This document shows, piece by piece, positions 17,744 through 25,648 of a stretch of 64,000 nucleotides of DNA. The stretch comes from RUG13409 sp045546135 (GTDB lineage Bacteria > Bacillota > Clostridia > Peptostreptococcales > Anaerovoracaceae). Made by a program: the position numbers and the translations under genes. The stretch lies in contig JAZQCD010000029.1 of NCBI GenBank assembly GCA_045546135.1, forward strand, positions 47,635-111,634, given 5' to 3'. How positions within the stretch are numbered: the first letter of the stretch is position 1; every line of letters begins with the position of its first letter. Under the pieces are notes generated by a model, which saw only the letters and a program-made list of their open reading frames with translations, made no database searches and was not told the origin of the DNA.

Positions 17744-17972
17744 GTCCTCAAAGGGAAGTGCGACCGTAGAAGCAGCCTTTGTATTTCCTCTTGTCATACT
17801 AACGGCTTTAGGACTTTTTTCTGTAGGGATAAGGATGTATGAAAAAGCTAAAGCTCTTTCAGTTGAAAACAAGGGATATTCTGCAAAGATCATCTTTCCT
17901 TCAGTTCCTGCAGAAAAGATATTGAGATTCAAATGGATGGGAATAAATATCATAGGAGAACCGGAAGACTGA
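17730..17972 (+). CDS. tadE: TadE-like pseudopilin
   Basis: 80 residues. Prepilin-type N-terminus KG|SATVEAAFVFPLVILTA, again with Glu at +5 after the cleavage Gly, then a short exported domain. TadE-like pseudopilins act in Flp pilus biogenesis, probably as minor subunits at the base or tip. The gene overlaps flp at its 5' end and the next ORF by 40 nt at its 3' end. Confidence 0.78.
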   Translation: MQIFRSSKGSATVEAAFVFPLVILTALGLFSVGIRMYEKAKALSVENKGYSAKIIFPSVPAEKILRFKWMGINIIGEPED

Positions 17973-18922
17973 AAGCTTATGCAAGCGTTTTCCTTCTCAT
18001 AGTCATGGCATCATATACTTCCGCTGTTTTGTGCATCATCGATGCGGCTTCAACTTATGCAGGAGCGAGCATTGCAGAGAATGTATGTGCAGTGACAGGA
18101 AGGTCCCTTTTGTCTGAATATCAATCTGAGCTTTACAAAAGATACGGCATATTCCTTCTTAGGAATTCAGAAACTGTGCTTGAGAAAAAAGCAGATATTT
18201 ACCTTGCAGGTTCTCTCATCGGGAAAAGAGGCGTAGTCAGATTTAGTTCAGCTGCAGCCAATATCGATATGGCCCTTTGGCCGGGAACAGACATATATGA
18301 ACTGAAAAGGCAGATAAGGAAAGTGTCCATAGGCATAAATGAGTACATACTTTCTAACTTTTCTTTCTGTACAAAGGTTTTAGAAAACACCTATGAAAAG
18401 TACGAGGTCGAAAAGATCGTTTGCGGAAAGGAAAGTGATGAAGAAAACATCATGTCCATAAAGACAAAACTTACATCCTTAAGATTTGCTGTAAACCTGG
18501 CAACTCTTAACAAGGAGGACATAGATATAAGCGCTATAGGGACCATGATAGAAACTGTCATACCGGGAAACATAGATGACGCAGCAGTAGAGGTCTCGCA
18601 GGCCCTTGAGCAGGCAAAAAGAGATGCTGAACTTCTTCTCAGCGGAGGAAAAGTTCCGCTGCTCCCCGGAAAAGATGGTTTTAGCAGATACGAAGACTAT
18701 TTAAGACTCTTTCTTCCTTTGGTGCCGGAAGACATCAAATTCGGAAGGATGATGTACATCATGGAGACTAACATCAGGATGGTGGATAAAGTCATATTCA
18801 GTTTTTCTGATTATGTATACGGTTTTGAGATGAGAACTGTCCTTGTGCAGAGGACTTATTCTCCTTTCTTTTCTTTAAAGGGGTCTGTAAAAAATGTGTG
18901 GCAGCATTTTTCATACCTCTAA
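17933..18922 (+). CDS. TadG/DUF5702-like exported Tad-locus protein
   Basis: 329 residues. One N-terminal hydrophobic helix (AYASVFLLIVMASYTSAVLCIIDA, quoted by its first part AYASVFLLIVMA) and a large predicted extracytoplasmic domain without a recognised catalytic motif. Position in the pilus operon and architecture match the DUF5702 proteins found in Clostridia Tad loci. Both ends overlap the neighbouring pseudopilin genes, indicating tight coupling. The exact role (minor pilin or assembly factor) is not known. Confidence 0.65.
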   Translation: MDGNKYHRRTGRLKAYASVFLLIVMASYTSAVLCIIDAASTYAGASIAENVCAVTGRSLLSEYQSELYKRYGIFLLRNSETVLEKKADIYLAGSLIGKRGVVRFSSAAANIDMALWPGTDIYELKRQIRKVSIGINEYILSNFSFCTKVLENTYEKYEVEKIVCGKESDEENIMSIKTKLTSLRFAVNLATLNKEDIDISAIGTMIETVIPGNIDDAAVEVSQALEQAKRDAELLLSGGKVPLLPGKDGFSRYEDYLRLFLPLVPEDIKFGRMMYIMETNIRMVDKVIFSFSDYVYGFEMRTVLVQRTYSPFFSLKGSVKNVWQHFSYL

Positions 18923-19379
18923 AGGAAGCATCATAGCCGATGCATCTATAGCGCTTCCTGCTTTCATACTTGCATTTTCTTTGATACTTTCTCTCATTTA
19001 TGAAGCAGGAGAAGAAGATGCTCTGTATAGAAAGCTTTCTGAAGATACAGTCTCAGGCAGCGTCATCATAGGAGCTCTTGATGTGGATATTCCTTTCATG
19101 CTTGCAGTAGGGACGACAAAGACAAGGTCTGTAAGAAAAGAAGTTTGCTACAGACCTTTTTGCGGAGAGTCTTCAGATCTTAAAAACAGAGATGTTGCTG
19201 TATATATTTTTCCTAAAAGCGGGACCAGATACCATATTGCCGGATGCTCGACTTTAGATAGAAACCAGGGATATATAGCTGTATCAAGGTCAGAAGCAAA
19301 GTCTTTAGGATATACAGAATGCATGCTTTGCGGACTAGGGAGAAAAGACTATTTCAAAAAGCCTCTTCCTTTGCCGTAA
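18894..19379 (+). CDS. Pseudopilin fused to a YHxxGC...CxxC metal-site-like tail
   Basis: 161 residues. N-terminus KG|SIIADASIALPAFILAF is prepilin-like, but position +5 is Asp where Glu is usual. After about 90 residues comes a C-terminal module RYHIAGCSTLD ... LGYTECMLCG, the His-Cys-Cys-Cys pattern seen in small metal-binding domains attached to nucleases and Ada-like proteins. This combination suggests an extracytoplasmic metal or DNA-binding tip subunit, but that is inference. It overlaps the previous gene by 29 nt. Confidence 0.65.
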   Translation: MCGSIFHTSKGSIIADASIALPAFILAFSLILSLIYEAGEEDALYRKLSEDTVSGSVIIGALDVDIPFMLAVGTTKTRSVRKEVCYRPFCGESSDLKNRDVAVYIFPKSGTRYHIAGCSTLDRNQGYIAVSRSEAKSLGYTECMLCGLGRKDYFKKPLPLP

Positions 19380-19404
19380 AAAAATGGGGATATTGGGAAA
19401 TATT

Positions 19405-20211
19405 ATGGGAAAAAGATTCAAGAAAAGTATATTTGTGATCATATTGGTCCTTTTTGCAAGTTTACTTTCTTCCTGCTTTGGGAGGCAAGGAAGAGGAACA
19501 TATGAAATGGCAGACGGTGATCATATAGAAGCGCAAACAGAGGATGGGGAAAAGGATACTAAAGAAGAACAAAGCTCTCAAGATGATCAAGACGATCAAA
19601 ATGACACTGAAGACTCTAAAGAAAAGGAAGGAGAATCTTCAGGTCATGGAGCAAATGCAGATCCATATACTCCCTATCATGGCGGGGAAGGCAGCGGATA
19701 TATTCCGGTCCCTCCTTTGCCTTCAGATGATAAGGAGGATGAGATCATACCCATATATGATTACTTCATGGACAAAGGCATGTACATATGCAAGGCTTGC
19801 TATATGCCCTTTGCTGACATAGCGTCGCTCAATGGCCACAACTGCAGCGGTCATATCACCTATGAATGCGATCATGACTGGGAAGCGGAGTACAACGATA
19901 TATGGGTAGAGGAAAAAGGTCACTACGAATATGGACTCATAGCAGAAGGCTATGATGAACCTGTATATGAAGAAAGGTGTGTGTGCAAAAAATGCGGTGA
20001 AGTCTTTTTAACATCAGCTGAAGCTTCAGCTCACATCATATCTGTCCATGGAAATGAGGGGTCATGGACAGTGAGTGAGGTGATAGTTTCATATATACAT
20101 CACGAGCCGGTATATGGAGATGTCTTCATAGTAGATGAACCTGCTCATTGGGAAAGGGAATTGTACAGATACCGCTGCAAAAAATGCGGTGAGTTCAAAT
20201 ATCCGGAGTAA
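19405..20211 (+). CDS. Lipoprotein with two C2H2 zinc-finger motifs
   Basis: 268 residues from ATG 19405 (an ATG at 19384 adds seven residues; neither has a strong Shine-Dalgarno). Signal peptide FVIILVLFASLLSSC with lipobox Cys. A 70-residue acidic, low-complexity linker follows. Then CKAC-x12-H-x4-H and, about 65 residues later, CKKC-x12-H-x4-H, both of exact C2H2 spacing, plus a third orphan CKKC near the C-terminus. Between them lies a beta-rich segment. An exported protein with classical zinc fingers is unusual; function unknown. It sits between the pseudopilins and the thioester adhesin. Confidence 0.7.
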   Translation: MGKRFKKSIFVIILVLFASLLSSCFGRQGRGTYEMADGDHIEAQTEDGEKDTKEEQSSQDDQDDQNDTEDSKEKEGESSGHGANADPYTPYHGGEGSGYIPVPPLPSDDKEDEIIPIYDYFMDKGMYICKACYMPFADIASLNGHNCSGHITYECDHDWEAEYNDIWVEEKGHYEYGLIAEGYDEPVYEERCVCKKCGEVFLTSAEASAHIISVHGNEGSWTVSEVIVSYIHHEPVYGDVFIVDEPAHWERELYRYRCKKCGEFKYPE

Positions 20212-20223
20212 AGGGGTTAGAAA

Positions 20224-22206
20224 ATGAAAAAAATATTAAAAACGGTATCGCTTCTTGCGATGCTCTCTCTTGTTGTGGCTTTGTGTGCGCCGGTTTTTAT
20301 CTTTGCTGATTATGTATATACCAGCGATAATGCGATCGTATACAATCCATCTATCGTTTCATATTATTGGGGCTGGGACAAGGACTGGTCTGTTCCGACT
20401 CTTTATCTTTCAAACGGCTGGCATTGTTCTCATACGGATTCTCTCTATGCCTTTACAAAAGGCTCATACAGAGGGACGGTAGGATACTGCATAGCTCCCG
20501 GCGTAGTCTTTACGGATCAGGCAACCTACTATACAAAAGAAGGGTCATATTTGGATCAGGTCGCAGATCAAAATCCTGTGCTCAGCAAGGACGAGATCAT
20601 AAGCCTTGCAGGGTATATCCTTGCAGCAGGATTTAAAGGCGATCTTAAACAAAGCTATTTTGAAAACGAAAGTTCTGGTAAGGATGCCTTTGGCTGTCTT
20701 TGGGCTACGCAGATACTTTTGTGGGAACTCGTGACAGGAGAAAGAGACAAAGACTTCAATTACTTAGGACCGGAATCCGGATATTCAAGGTGCATGGATG
20801 CCATAAGATCGTCAAATCCCATATACGGAAAGTTCCTTGAGCATTACGACAATATTGCAAAGAAAGTAAGATCTTCTTTAAACATCCCGTCATTTGCTTC
20901 CTCAGAGAGAGGCAGCGGCGCGCCTTCTTATGAACTTAAATGGGACGGAAAGAGTTTTAGCGTCACTTTATCAGACGAAAACGGAGTTTTGGATGGGTAT
21001 AGTTTTTATTCAGGAAATACGGAGCTTAGGACAAACAGACAGGGAAGTGAGATAACGATCTATTCAGATGATCCTATGCTCTCATTGCAGGAAGTAGTCC
21101 TTACAAAGGAGATCAGCAGCGATAATTTCATGGTCTGGGGTTCTCCGAATCAAAACGATTTCAGCAGACTGAAAGATGATCCAAACGGCTGCAATCAGGC
21201 TCTCATTTTCGATTCAGGTACTGTCACTGTTACTAAAAATGCGTATATAAACCTATGGACAGCTCCCGGAGAGATAAGCATATACAAAACTTCATCGAAC
21301 TGCTCAGTAACAGATGATAACAGGAATTATTCTCTTGAGGGCGCAGTTTACGGTGTCTATGAAGCTCTTGAAGAGGCAGAAGGCGATGTAGACAGTTCAT
21401 CTTTGATAGGAAATATAGTGACAGATAAAGATGGAAAAGGAAGCACTGTAAACGGCATCTCTGCAGGAAAGACTTATTATGTCAAAGAAATAGAAAGTCC
21501 AAAAGGATATCTGCTCGATAAAAAGATATATGAAGTAAGGCCTTTAGGTACAGGAAGCGAAGCTGCTATAGTCAGTTCTCAAGAGGACCCTGTCAATGAC
21601 CCTATCACTCTTACAATAAAAAAGGAAAGCGCATCACAAGGTCAGGAGATCCCCTCCCTTGAAGGGACAGAATTTACATTCAATTATTATGACGAAGACC
21701 CGGATCAGGAACTTGGCGCAGAAGATCTTGTAGGAAAGACGCCCTTAAGGACATGGATCATCAAAGTAAGAGCAAAGGAAATAGACGGAGATCTTGTATA
21801 TACGACCCTTCTTGACAGCGAGCACCTTGAAGAAGGAAGCGATGAACTCTTCCTTTCAAATTCAGGTGAAGTGATACTGCCTGCAGGGTATTTCACTATC
21901 AAAGAGACTAAAGCTTCAGAAGGATATACTACTGCATTTGCAAGGTATTACAGCGGCGGAGAGCTCATATCAGAAGGGAACAGGACCATAGTCGGAAGAG
22001 TCCTTTATGACGGCAGTATCAGCCCTGAAGGTATAGATGTGACCATGATGACTGTAACGAATGAACCGGCAATACCTGAAAACGATCCATCACCAAAAAC
22101 AATAGACAGGCCTATCTACTATATCCTTGCAGTCCTTTCTGCTGCAGTATTGATAGGATATCTTTCTGCAGAAAAGGAAGGCGATAGAAAGAGATCAAAA
22201 GCTTAG
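20224..22206 (+). CDS. Surface protein with thioester domain and SpaA/Cna-B-like repeats
   Basis: 660 residues, AAAGGGG upstream. Signal peptide (1-28), then a thioester domain: Cys in GYCIAPG (about 88) and Gln in ATQILLWE (about 166) are the expected Cys-Gln partners that form a covalent host-binding bond. Two Cna-B/SpaA-like domains follow (starting GEISIYKTSS, about 345, and ITLTIKKES, about 460, with LEGTEFTF). The C-terminus has a membrane segment (YYILAVLSAAVLIGYL) and a basic tail, but no LPxTG; PENDPSP precedes the helix. Probably a membrane-anchored adhesin, possibly working with the Tad pilus. Confidence 0.8.
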   Translation: MKKILKTVSLLAMLSLVVALCAPVFIFADYVYTSDNAIVYNPSIVSYYWGWDKDWSVPTLYLSNGWHCSHTDSLYAFTKGSYRGTVGYCIAPGVVFTDQATYYTKEGSYLDQVADQNPVLSKDEIISLAGYILAAGFKGDLKQSYFENESSGKDAFGCLWATQILLWELVTGERDKDFNYLGPESGYSRCMDAIRSSNPIYGKFLEHYDNIAKKVRSSLNIPSFASSERGSGAPSYELKWDGKSFSVTLSDENGVLDGYSFYSGNTELRTNRQGSEITIYSDDPMLSLQEVVLTKEISSDNFMVWGSPNQNDFSRLKDDPNGCNQALIFDSGTVTVTKNAYINLWTAPGEISIYKTSSNCSVTDDNRNYSLEGAVYGVYEALEEAEGDVDSSSLIGNIVTDKDGKGSTVNGISAGKTYYVKEIESPKGYLLDKKIYEVRPLGTGSEAAIVSSQEDPVNDPITLTIKKESASQGQEIPSLEGTEFTFNYYDEDPDQELGAEDLVGKTPLRTWIIKVRAKEIDGDLVYTTLLDSEHLEEGSDELFLSNSGEVILPAGYFTIKETKASEGYTTAFARYYSGGELISEGNRTIVGRVLYDGSISPEGIDVTMMTVTNEPAIPENDPSPKTIDRPIYYILAVLSAAVLIGYLSAEKEGDRKRSKA

Positions 22207-22238
22207 CGGTATATATTGGAGCATAAAAACAGCATATA

Positions 22239-22247
22239 TGGTATAAT
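22239..22247 (+). promoter_or_regulatory. Extended -10 promoter of rarA
   Basis: TGGTATAAT, TATAAT at 22242-22247 with TGn extension; predicted +1 about 22254, leaving a leader with AAGAGGTGA before the ATG at 22273. No good -35. Confidence 0.6.
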
Positions 22248-22272
22248 ATATCATCGATTCAAGAGGTGATAT

Positions 22273-23553
22273 ATGGTTCCGCTTTCTACCAGAATGAGAC
22301 CCAGGACTCTTGACGAGTTCCATGGCCAGGAGCATTTCCTGTCCAAAGGGTCTCTTCTTTACAATTCAATAATAAACAAGACCTTCGAGTCAGCCATTTT
22401 CTGGGGGCCTTCGGGTACGGGAAAGACTACTCTTGCAAGGATCATAGTGCGCGAAATGGGCGCAGAGTTTCATGAACTCAATGCTACTACCTGCGGTGTA
22501 AAGGAACTGAAGGAAGTCCTCGACGATGCGAGGATGAAGACCTTTGGCATACTAAAAAAGCAGGTATATCTTTACGTTGATGAGTTCCACAGGTGGAACA
22601 AGCTTCAGCAGGATGCTCTTCTTCAGGCAATAGAAGAAGGCGTTGTTCGTTTCATAGGGAGCACTACTGAAAATCCATATTTTGCAGTAAACAACGCTGT
22701 GCTCTCAAGAGTAAGAGCTATTTACGAATTCAAACCCCTTTCAAAGGAATGCATATACGAGATACTGGTCGATGCTCTTAAGGACGAAGAAAGGGGACTT
22801 GGAGGAAGACAGTTCAAAGCAGAAAGAGCAGCTGTAGAGATGATAGCTGACAGAGCAAACGGAGACGCAAGGGTGGCTCTTGATACTCTCGCTTTCATTG
22901 CAGACAACATAGAAGGCAATATCATAACCTTAGATAAGGTAGGCGAGGCCATGCAAAAGCAGACCTCCTTCTATGACAAAAGCGAAGACAAATACAACCT
23001 CCTTTCTGCTCTTCAAAAGTCCATAAGAGGTTCTGATCCTGATGCAGCTGTCCACTACCTTGCAAGGCTCATAAAAGCCGATGCCGATGTCCTTACAGTG
23101 GGAAGAAGGCTCATGGTCATGGCATCTGAGGATATAGGGATGGCATATCCTCAGGCAATATCCATTGTTACAGCATGTGTTCAGGCATCTCAGATGGTAG
23201 GCTTTCCTGAAGCCAGAATAATGCTTTCAGAAGCTGCCATACTCCTTGCAAGCAGTCCTAAATCAAACAGCGCTATATGCGCCATAGATGATGCGCTTAA
23301 AGATCTTGAGACAAGGCGCATAGATGATGTGCCGGACCATCTCAAAGATACTCACTACCAGGGCGCAAAGAAAAGAGGCCTTGGTATAGGCTACAAATAT
23401 CCTCACGACTTCGGAGGATGGGTAGAACAGCAGTATCTTCCCGATGACCTTTATGCTGAAGGAAAGAAGTATTATCATCCTTCAGATCACGGCAGCGAAG
23501 GGGCATTCAAAGCATATCTTGAGGAGATCGAGAAAAGGAAGAAGCACAAATGA
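22273..23553 (+). CDS. rarA: Replication-associated recombination protein A (AAA+ ATPase)
   Basis: 426 residues. Walker A GPSGTGKTT (about 45-53), Walker B VYLYVDEFHRWNK (about 97-109; most relatives have DEIHRFNK), sensor GSTTENP, and the C-terminal tetramerisation domain with LKDTHYQGAKKRG. RarA/MgsA remodels stalled replication forks. RBS AAGAGGTGA. It overlaps the next gene (ispH-S1) by 4 nt, so the two are co-expressed. Confidence 0.94.
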   Translation: MVPLSTRMRPRTLDEFHGQEHFLSKGSLLYNSIINKTFESAIFWGPSGTGKTTLARIIVREMGAEFHELNATTCGVKELKEVLDDARMKTFGILKKQVYLYVDEFHRWNKLQQDALLQAIEEGVVRFIGSTTENPYFAVNNAVLSRVRAIYEFKPLSKECIYEILVDALKDEERGLGGRQFKAERAAVEMIADRANGDARVALDTLAFIADNIEGNIITLDKVGEAMQKQTSFYDKSEDKYNLLSALQKSIRGSDPDAAVHYLARLIKADADVLTVGRRLMVMASEDIGMAYPQAISIVTACVQASQMVGFPEARIMLSEAAILLASSPKSNSAICAIDDALKDLETRRIDDVPDHLKDTHYQGAKKRGLGIGYKYPHDFGGWVEQQYLPDDLYAEGKKYYHPSDHGSEGAFKAYLEEIEKRKKHK

Positions 23554-25565
23554 GGACCATTACCTTAGCTGAACATGCAGGCTTTTGCTTCGGCGTAAAG
23601 CATGCAGTCAATACAGCATACGAAGAGATAGAAAAAGCAAAGAGAGACGGAGTCAGTCTATACTGCCTTGGGTCCTTGATCCACAACAGGGATGTTACTG
23701 ATGAACTTGCTCAAAAAGGCATGTTTACCATAGAGTCCATTGACGAAGCTCCTGCAGGATGCAGGCTTCTCATAAGGGCTCACGGCGAACCTGATATAAC
23801 ATATAGGAAAGCAGCAGAAAAGGGCATAGAGATAATAGATGCAACATGCCCACTCGTAGAAAAGGTCCACAAAATAGCAAAGGAAGCTGAAAGCAGGGGA
23901 AGAGCAGTACTTGTCATCGGAGACAAAAAGCATCCTGAGGTCATAGGTATACTCGGAAGTACGGAAGGGATCGCGGATGCTGCAGAGACACCTGAAGATG
24001 CAGTTGCTTTTGTAAAAGCAAATGAAGGTGTCGGTATCACCGTAGTTTCACAGACCACATTGACTGAAGAGACTTTTGAAAAGTGTTCTTTGGCGGCCCT
24101 TGATTCAGGAAGCGATGTGGAGATAAAAAATACCATATGTCTTGCTACGAGGCAGCGTCAACAGGCTGCAGCTGAACTTGCAAAAAGATCCGATGTCATG
24201 GTGGTCCTTGGGGACAATTTGAGTTCAAACTACAAAAAACTGTTAGACATATGCAAGAAAAACTGTAAAAAAATTGTTACTTCAGACAATTTTGACTTGA
24301 AAGGGCTTCCTAAAGATTGTAGAATTGGAGTAGCGGCTGGGGCCTCGACCCCGGAACGCAAAATCAAGGAGGTTATCGCAAGAATGAGCGAAACACAAAA
24401 GAATCAGTTGGATGAGAGCATGGATATGTCCATGTATATGGATCAGATCGAAAAGGCTCTCAGGTTGCCGGGAAGAAATGAAGACGTAGAGGGAACCGTT
24501 GTGCAGGTCACAAAGGATTACGTCGTAGTTAACCTTGGCTGCAAGAAGGACGGTATGCTCCCGAAAGCAGAAGCTGCACTTGAGGACGGCCAGGAACTGG
24601 CAGACGTCTACAAGGAAGGCGAAGCTGTTAAAGCAAAAGTTGTAAAGACAGATGACGGTGAGGGCAACATTCTTCTCTCCACAAAGAGACTCCAGTCCGG
24701 AGAAAACTGGGATGAGATCAGTGCTGCTATGGAGAATAAAGAAATCGTTAATGTAACTGTTGCTCGTGAAGTAAAGGGCGGCGTTATCGCTAACTACAAG
24801 GATATATCCGGCTTTATCCCTATGTCTCAGCTGGCAGATCACTATGTTGAGACAGCAGAAGAATACATCGGCAAGACTCTGCCGGTATTCGTAACTAAAG
24901 TAGACCAGAGAAGAAACAAGGCAGTCTTCTCACACAAGGCTTTCCTTACAAGCGAGAGAGACAAGAGACTCGCAGAGGTCTGGGAACAGATCCATGTAGG
25001 AGATGTTGTTGAAGGTAAGGTCATGAGATTCACCGACTACGGCGCATTCGTAGACATCGGCGGCATCGACGGACTCCTCCACATTTCTGAGATCTCCTGG
25101 GGCAAACTCAAGCACCCGAAGGAAGTTCTTGAGATCGGTCAGACTATCGATGTCAAGATCCTTGCCATGAACGCAGAAAAAGGCAAGATCTCTCTTGGTT
25201 ACAAGCAGAACAATCCTGAACCATGGACAGTCATCGATGAGCAGTATCAGGTAGGTCAGGTCGTAAAGGGCAAAGTAGTTCAGCTCAAAGAGTACGGTGC
25301 ATTCGTAGAACTCGCACCTGGACTTGACGGACTCGTACACATTTCCGAGATCGCTTACAAGAGAGTAGGTAAGGTCTCTGATGAACTCAAGCTTGGACAG
25401 GAAGTTGAAGCAAAGATCCTTGAGATAGACAAGGAAAGACGCAGGATCTCCTTAAGCATCAAGGCAACTCTCCCTGAACCTGAAGAAGGCGAAAAGGTAG
25501 AAGATGCAGAGGAAACTGCTGCAGCAGAGACAGTTGAAGAAGTTAAGGAAACTGTCGAAGAATAG
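23550..25565 (+). CDS. ispH: Fused IspH (HMBPP reductase) - ribosomal protein S1
   Basis: 671 residues. Residues 1-278 are IspH: 4Fe-4S cysteines at 13 (GFCFGVKHA), 100 (DATCP) and 197 (NTICLAT), with LIHNRDV and RAHGEPD; it makes IPP/DMAPP in the MEP pathway. Residues 279-671 carry four S1 RNA-binding domains (about 300-370, 385-455, 470-540, 558-626) and an acidic tail. The fusion is known from Clostridia. A perfect AAGGAGG (24366-24372) precedes an in-frame ATG at 24384 exactly at the junction, so free S1 may also be made. Confidence 0.94.
   Translation: MRTITLAEHAGFCFGVKHAVNTAYEEIEKAKRDGVSLYCLGSLIHNRDVTDELAQKGMFTIESIDEAPAGCRLLIRAHGEPDITYRKAAEKGIEIIDATCPLVEKVHKIAKEAESRGRAVLVIGDKKHPEVIGILGSTEGIADAAETPEDAVAFVKANEGVGITVVSQTTLTEETFEKCSLAALDSGSDVEIKNTICLATRQRQQAAAELAKRSDVMVVLGDNLSSNYKKLLDICKKNCKKIVTSDNFDLKGLPKDCRIGVAAGASTPERKIKEVIARMSETQKNQLDESMDMSMYMDQIEKALRLPGRNEDVEGTVVQVTKDYVVVNLGCKKDGMLPKAEAALEDGQELADVYKEGEAVKAKVVKTDDGEGNILLSTKRLQSGENWDEISAAMENKEIVNVTVAREVKGGVIANYKDISGFIPMSQLADHYVETAEEYIGKTLPVFVTKVDQRRNKAVFSHKAFLTSERDKRLAEVWEQIHVGDVVEGKVMRFTDYGAFVDIGGIDGLLHISEISWGKLKHPKEVLEIGQTIDVKILAMNAEKGKISLGYKQNNPEPWTVIDEQYQVGQVVKGKVVQLKEYGAFVELAPGLDGLVHISEIAYKRVGKVSDELKLGQEVEAKILEIDKERRRISLSIKATLPEPEEGEKVEDAEETAAAETVEEVKETVEE
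24366..24386 (+). promoter_or_regulatory. Internal Shine-Dalgarno and start codon for S1 part
   Basis: AAGGAGG at 24366-24372, 11-nt spacer, ATG at 24384, in frame with the fusion. The residues that follow (MSETQKNQLDESM) look like a native S1 N-terminus, and codon use becomes richer in ATC/CTC-type codons beyond this point. Confidence 0.6.
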
Positions 25566-25604
25566 ACTATAGATATCAGATCTAAAGTCTAAAAATGGCA
25601 TTAT

Positions 25605-25637
25605 AAAAAGGTAGTCAAGATTTTGACTACCTTTTTT
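25605..25637. terminator. Bidirectional terminator between ispH-S1 and the GH18-like gene
   Basis: Nine-bp stem GGTAGTCAA / TTGACTACC with GATT loop, flanked by AAAAA and TTTTTT, between convergent genes. Confidence 0.93.
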
Positions 25638-25648
25638 ATCCCATGGAC

